NCBI GenBank assembly: GCA_903772945.1
Contig: CAICTM010001903.1
Span: forward strand, 1-20,944
Origin: Seminavis robusta
Lineage: Eukaryota > Bacillariophyta > Bacillariophyceae > Naviculales > Naviculaceae
Direction of reading: 5' to 3'
DNA: 20,944 bases
Below, piece by piece: positions 17,201 to 20,944 of the stretch. The translations under genes were made by a program, and so were the position numbers. The first letter of the stretch is position 1. Each line of letters starts with the position of its first letter. Below the pieces are notes generated by a model. That model ran no database searches, was not told the origin of the DNA, and saw only the letters and a program-made list of their open reading frames with translations.

Positions 17201-18060
17201 TTTCAATCACAGGAAGTATCACATCCTAGGTGAAGCTGATGGCACCGGTTCCCTTTAAGTTTGAACTTGTGCTCCCTTCCAATGTCGCGATGATTTGGAT
17301 GCCGTCTTTGCTGACAATAAGAGGTCGTCTACGTACACACGATGTATTCGTAGTACGTCACCCTTTGTCTCTCATCCAGATGTCTGATTGGCTTTTCGAA
17401 GGAAAGAATCCAATCGAACGAAGAGACATCTGCAAATCGTTCATGCCATCGAAATCCAGAAGACTTGAGTCCGTTAAGGGCACGGCTGATGATGAGAGCG
17501 CATTCCTTCTGCTCTCCAATACTCAGGTCCCTGCGAGCAACGTACACACTTCTCTTTCGTAAATGATTCCAAGTAGGCGTTTTCCAATGTCTGTTGCCCA
17601 TAAACTCCAATCATTGAGTTCATTGCGGAATGTGAGGATAGAATCCCTCGTAACGAAAACACACTGGAATAGACGGAAGCTACTGGGACATGTAGATGTC
17701 CTCCAGCGACAAGTCGTGATTTGAGTCGCCCATCGTGTTGACATGCGTACACCATATGCAACTCGGAATCTTCTTCCAATCTGGTCCAGGGTATGTCCCT
17801 TTCCTTTGTGAATGAAGGTCTCGTACTCATACAATCTGGTTAAGGTTCGATCATCTCGGCTTCTCCATTTGGTATCTCCATTGCGCGCTTCTAGTTCCAT
17901 GGTCTTGATCATGATTTGCGCGGAACTTGGAATCGCGTACATGAACACGGCTTGGTCCTGAAGGAGTGAAGCGGCGTTGCTTGGTAGCCGCTCGTGACTA
18001 TGAGTCGCTTTTGAGTTTGCGATCTTCTTGAGTCCTCGGTAGTTTCCATCCAACTGTGTC
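17201..18060 (-). pseudogene. E6 reverse transcriptase, frameshifted
   Basis: RT motifs spread over three minus frames are Y-E-T-F-I-H-K-G-K-G-H-T, H-M-V-Y-A-C-Q-H-D-G-R, K-S-R-L-V-A-G-G-H-L, L-W-A-T-D-I-G (first catalytic Asp) and N-A-Y-L-E-S-F-T-K-E. Then come A-L-N-G-L-K-S-S-G-F-R-W-H-E-R-F-A-D and Y-V-D-D-L at 17335-17321. After it F-K-L-K-G-T-G-A-I-S-F-T is readable. The catalytic Asp residues are all visible but no frame holds more than a third of the domain. Confidence 0.85.
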
Positions 18061-18430
18061 TAGGTAGACCATGCTCTTCAGCATAGATGGCGACCGTAAC
18101 TGGATCAGACTCATGTACTTCCCATCTTTCTTTGGTGGTGAGAGGCTCCCAAGTTTTCTCCCTGTTTCCCATTCAACCTGTACGTTGTACCGTGAACCCT
18201 GTATCGTTCTCTTGTCAGATGATCTGATGGACCTTGGTGATTCAAGATCTTGCGGAACTTCCATTTGCCATCCCAATTTGGTGTTTGTTCAATGTAGTCC
18301 ACAATATCGTTGTAGGCTACGATCTCCTCGTACTCGTCGCTGTACTCTGCATTTGTACTTGATCTGTCGGGATGTTGTTGACTTCTCCCTGTGGTATTGA
18401 CTCTTTCATAGGATCTTGGCTCTTACTCGG
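18061..18430 (-). pseudogene. E6 chromo-like segment between integrase and RT
   Basis: The minus strand reads E-Y-S-D-E-Y-E-E-I-V-A-Y-N-D-I-V-D-Y-I-E (about 18350-18290), K-W-K-F-R-K-I-L-N-H-Q-G, then after a shift S-R-Y-N-V-Q-V-E-W-E-T-G. G-N-R-E-K-T-W-E-P-L and D-P-V-T-V-A-I-Y-A-E-E-H-G-L follow. The pattern Y-x-V-x-x-E-W-x-x-G-x-x-T-W-E-P recalls the core of a chromodomain fold (Y-x-V-K-W ... T-W-E-P). Chromodomains are usual in Ty3/gypsy chromoviruses and less so in copia. A structural or chromatin-targeting role is inference only. Confidence 0.65.
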
Positions 18431-18780
18431 GTTCCAATCTTGCTGCGGGTGGCATGAGAAAGGTTCTTTCTAACTTCTGTTCAAGGTAGGTAGTCCTGAT
18501 TCGTGGGATTGTCAGTTCTTCATGTGACGCTTGTTGAAGATGAATGGCTCCTCCGGACTAGAAGATCCTTTCTCAGGCCTCGTCCTTCTGATGCGTTCGG
18601 CGATGTTGTCATCATAGGTCCATGCGCTTCTTTTTTTTTTTTTGAACCGTTTCTACCTGGGGGCATGCTCCCTGAGAGGCTGTTCGTCCATTGGAGTATC
18701 CTCTTTCTAGAATGGTCTCGTCCCTATTCTCCCCTTTTTCGTCATCGTCTCGAAGGTCAAAAAGGGCTCTGCTTCATGTC
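18431..18780 (-). pseudogene. E6 linker, low complexity
   Basis: The minus-strand readings are hydrophilic and Ser/Lys/Pro-rich (I-R-R-T-R-P-E-K-G-S-S-S-P-E-E-P), with a poly-Lys run from the T14-like tract near 18629-18643. They fit the disordered spacer between integrase and the chromo-like part. No catalytic motif is seen. Confidence 0.5.
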
Positions 18781-19366
18781 GATAGTGGGCAGTATAGCAT
18801 CAGTCGCCTTCTTCGCTCTCCCCCCTCCCCCCCTTCTGCTCCTTTAGATCCTGACGTATATGCGTTCTGGATTTCTCCTGATTCGTACATCAAGTTTAAG
18901 GTGTTGATCTCCTTCCTTTGCGAGGCTGACTCTGAACCGACATATGATCTGTTTGTATCATCGGTGAGGATACTGAAGGTGAGTTGATGTACCAACGTTC
19001 CAGGCATATCCAACGAAGCGTCCGCAATCTCTGAAGACTTGTTGTGTCCGGGTTGGGCATTTTACCGCTTGGTCTTTGTATGTGGAACATAAACAACATC
19101 CAGAATAGGAATCCGGCGCAGAATGCTATAAAGAAATTAATAAAAAACCACCGGTTTGTCCAGTGAGAACTTCAACTGGTGGTCTCCATCACGTTCGATT
19201 CTTCTGATGTATGTTCATAACATCACCTATCCTTTGCATGCACAGTAGCCAGCTTTCGGGATCAACGTTTCCCCAGTTCATGAACCAGTTATGGTTGCAG
19301 TTTAAGATGCTTCCATCTGTGTCCGCGAAGTTGTTTTGATGCCTGGATAGTTGGGGTTCAGATTGC
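18781..19366 (-). pseudogene. E6 integrase C-terminal region, truncated by E5
   Basis: The minus strand shows M-Q-R-I-G-D-V-M-N and W-R-P-P-V-E-V-L-T-G-Q-T (about 19190-19150), the copia W-R-x-P-x-E-x-L-T-G box. Then G-R-F-V-G-Y-A-W-N-V-G-T and L-T-F-S-I-L-T-D-D-T-N-R appear in neighbouring frames (about 19025-18955), and S-A-S-Q-R-K-E-I-N. These are integrase C-terminal motifs. The similarity begins at 19366, exactly where the E5 LTR starts, so the rest of integrase was cut off by that event. A poly-C/T run lies at about 18829-18850. Confidence 0.75.
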
Positions 19367-19842
19367 TGCAATACACGGCTCTTAGCCTTATTCGCGACTC
19401 GATCCTAGATAGGGTTTGAGTTCGCTCATGACTGAGTCTCTCGTGAATAGTCATTTGAGACAGGGTTCTCAATGAACCGCTAGTCATACTAGGTGATGGT
19501 GAAAATCGCTCTAGATATTTAGCACGCGTGGAGATTCCACGCTACTAGATCCAGCCTAGACAAACCTTCCACGCTTCCGTTTTAGGATCGTGAGAGACGT
19601 AGGACTACTACCACAACCTACTCTACACACTATAGCTCCCGCCGGGAAGCCAGATCTACGATCCTTTGATGATGATTTCTCTCTTCTTTCTTTTTTTTGC
19701 ATTAGTTTCATAGCTTTATCCTCATAAATTTCAATTCTCTCAAACTCAAAACACTGGAAAGATCTCTTACACTAGCTTTTAGCGTAGTGCATTTTGTTAA
19801 CAAACACAATAGCTTTCAGCTACCCTCACCTATTCCTTCACC
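19367..19842 (+). repeat. E5 5' LTR and leader
   Basis: It matches 13648-14121 through its whole length, with small indels. Conserved landmarks are GATCCTAGATAGGGTTTGAG, the GCGTGGA/TCCACGC hairpin at 19526-19542, GATCTACGATCCTTTGAT, and TAGCTTTCAGCTACCCTCA before the gag ATG. A T-rich insertion near 19688-19700 is specific to this copy. Confidence 0.8.
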
Positions 19843-20314
19843 ATGGAAAATGGCTCAAGGAAACATGCGCCTCCCCAAGCTTTGAGAAACAGTTGCTGAC
19901 GAAACCCATTCTTCCTCTTTCGACAAAGACGAAGAACACGAGATCGACGATACTCGCTGACAACCACTTGCAAACTTGCGCAACACATGTGCGCCAGCGC
20001 AAATCAGAAAGACTCTACAATGAGGACTTTATCAATTCACCAAATTCCCACCAATTTCCCTCATCCAACCTACATTTTCTTCACATTTCTCCAATCCCCA
20101 CAATTGGATGGAGAATATCTCTAGTCTGAGATTGGCCAGGATGATGACTCAACGGAACCTGTTCACGATTCTCATACCAAAAGTGAATGAAGATATCTCA
20201 TAACTAGTAAACAAGAATTGTTTCTCAACTGATGAACTCTACGTAAAATAGATGAATTGCCTAGAAGCGCTCAACTAGACTCTGATGTATCTATTTAGCA
20301 CGTTAACCTCGTCC
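19843..20314 (+). pseudogene. E5 gag remnant with large deletion
   Basis: The ATG at 19843 is in the position of the E4 gag start. Bases to about 19990 still resemble E4 (CCCATTCTTCCTCTTTCGAC against CCAATCCTTCCTCTCATCGAC, and GAGATCGACGAT), but with stops and frameshifts. After an unrelated A/C-rich stretch, the reading D-D-D-S-T-E-P-V-H-D-S matches the E4 gag tail D-D-D-S-T-E-P-C-S-D-F. No usable protein remains. A plus frame of 111 codons overlaps but is not real coding. Confidence 0.65.
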
Positions 20315-20944
20315 GGTTGCCACTTTCCAATACCATCTAATAGGTCAGAGTACTTCGTCAGTAAGGAGTGGAGCTGTTCCTTCTCTTCCTGTTTCAACTG
20401 ATCTTGACTTTGGCAAACTGCCTTAAGTCAGCTTGTCGTATTTCGCATCAAGAACTTCTTGAGACATCTGCACTGTCATCGACAGCGACAGGATCAGGAA
20501 TGAAAAATTTTCTTCTTCATTGGTGTCGCTGTTTTCATAGAAATAGATGCGCCGTCCCATCCCATGACATGGTAGTGAAATCAACTTTAACCTAGTCAGA
20601 GAAATATCTCGCCTATGATCATGTCATACGCCCCAAGCTCTTGGTGACGTGTAAAACCCACTCGATAATTCTATCTTCGTGGTTCAGGAATCATGGAGCA
20701 CCTTTGCACTTCGTGCTGGTTTTTAATTCTCCTGCAGGGGTAGTCCACATGTCTGGACGCCCCCAAGATCCTTCATGCGTAATTTCTTAGCATGAGTTGA
20801 GCAATCAAGGTTTCGATGCTCCTGTATCCAGCAACCAAGAGTGTAACGGGTTTTGGTTTCCCTTTTTCTCGCTTGTTAAATCTAACTTAAACGATGGTTT
20901 GAGGTCTCTGTGCTTGCGACGTTTCGAGGTGGTGGTGCCACGGT
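20315..20944 (-). pseudogene. E7: aspartic protease and pre-RT region of the same gypsy family, minus strand
   Basis: Reading from the right edge, the minus strand has A-R-K-R-E-P-K-P-V-T then L-L-D-T-G-A-S (20832-20812), an intact retropepsin active-site triad. L-I-A-Q-L-M-L-R follows, and after frame changes L-G-A-Y-D-M-I-I-G (about 20640-20614) and W-D-G-A-S-I-S-M-K-T-A-T-P. Next are E-V-L-D-A-K-Y-D-K and, in another frame, K-Q-E-E-K-E-Q-L-H-S-L-L-T-K-Y-S-D-L-L-D-G. The last pieces are typical of the gypsy segment just before RT. RT itself is missing: the sequence switches to plus-strand E5 at about 20315. Similarity to E4 at 15650-15900 shows it is the same family. Upstream parts lie beyond the window. 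Confidence 0.75.

Larger units (their letters stand above)
16230..19366 (-). mobile_element. E6: Ty1/copia element of a second lineage, pol only, minus strand
   Basis: Reading from 19366 down, it encodes integrase C-terminus, a linker with Y-N-D-I-V-D-Y, a chromo-like segment, RT and RNase H, ending near 16270. The order and motifs are Ty1/copia, but clearly of a different lineage from E1/E2: its RT has Y-V-D-D rather than H-V-D-D. The upstream part of integrase, protease and gag are cut off by E5 at 19367. Frameshifts occur every 100-300 bases, so this is an old copy. Confidence 0.8.
19367..20314 (+). mobile_element. E5: internally deleted copy of the E4 gypsy-like family, inserted in E6
   Basis: It begins with the same TGCAATACACGG as E4, directly against E6 integrase. 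It contains the LTR/leader (19367-19842), a short gag start (from ATG 19843), a stretch with no counterpart in E4 (about 20030-20106), and then a segment matching E4 15415-15640. About 1.1 kb of gag is therefore missing. E5 differs from E4 at many positions, so the two are not recent copies of each other. Confidence 0.75.

Noticed and set aside
18629..18850. Poly-T and poly-C/T tracts as a LINE tail or regulatory element.
   Set aside because: They lie inside the E6 linker and read as low-complexity codons on the coding strand; no LINE sequence or target duplication is nearby.
1..20944. CRISPR arrays, tRNA or rRNA genes, prophage or bacterial defence systems.
   Set aside because: No spaced identical repeats, no tRNA-like A/B boxes with a cloverleaf, and no bacterial gene organisation were seen; everything recognisable is eukaryotic transposable-element sequence.

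Overview
The window looks like transposable-element-dominated heterochromatin from a eukaryote, most probably a diatom. No intact host gene can be supported. The diatom call rests on the style of the Ty1/copia pol proteins (W-H-V-D-D or I-H-V-D-D reverse transcriptase boxes, integrase tails of the P-R-N-S-M type, a Y-N-D-I-V-D-Y linker) and on a Mutator-like transposase of a kind I associate with diatom genomes. The species cannot be named from this sequence. Every coding region is broken by frameshifts, stops or deletions, so protein calls come from stitching motifs across frames by eye, with no database search.

Layout, left to right. (E1) 1-~3390, + strand: the 3' part of a copia element (integrase, acidic linker, RT, RNase H, polypurine tract, start of the 3' LTR). 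(E2) ~3385-~6700, + strand: a younger copia element missing its 5' half, with a 518-codon open RT stretch, a 29-bp tandem duplication and a 3' LTR start. (MULE) 6749-8057 and 10076-~10490, - strand: two collinear pieces of one Mutator-like transposase gene. They are separated by (E3) 8059-10075, + strand: a copia fragment with LTR start, TATA box, RGG-rich gag and a gag-to-integrase internal deletion. Both edges of E3 carry the same 21-bp sequence. 10491-13647: about 3.1 kb that I cannot assign. It includes a strongly strand-asymmetric G/T-rich block and two pairs of degenerate direct repeats.

(E4) 13648-~15935, + strand: the 5' end of a Ty3/gypsy-like element (LTR/leader, gag with zinc knuckle, protease). 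(E6) ~16230-19366, - strand: pol of a second copia lineage (integrase C-terminus, chromo-like segment, RT with Y-V-D-D, RNase H). It is cut at 19367 by (E5) 19367-~20314, + strand: an internally deleted copy of the E4 family. E5 is joined to (E7) ~20315-20944, - strand: the protease region of the same gypsy family in opposite orientation.

The window is a record of nested insertion and decay. E3 lies within MULE, E5 lies within E6, and related gypsy fragments face each other at the right edge. I found no CRISPR array, tRNA, rRNA or intact operon, and no convincing new biological system. The most unusual structures are the repeat-bordered E3 insertion, the intron-like insert in E1, the inverted gypsy junction, and the chromo-like segment in a copia polyprotein.
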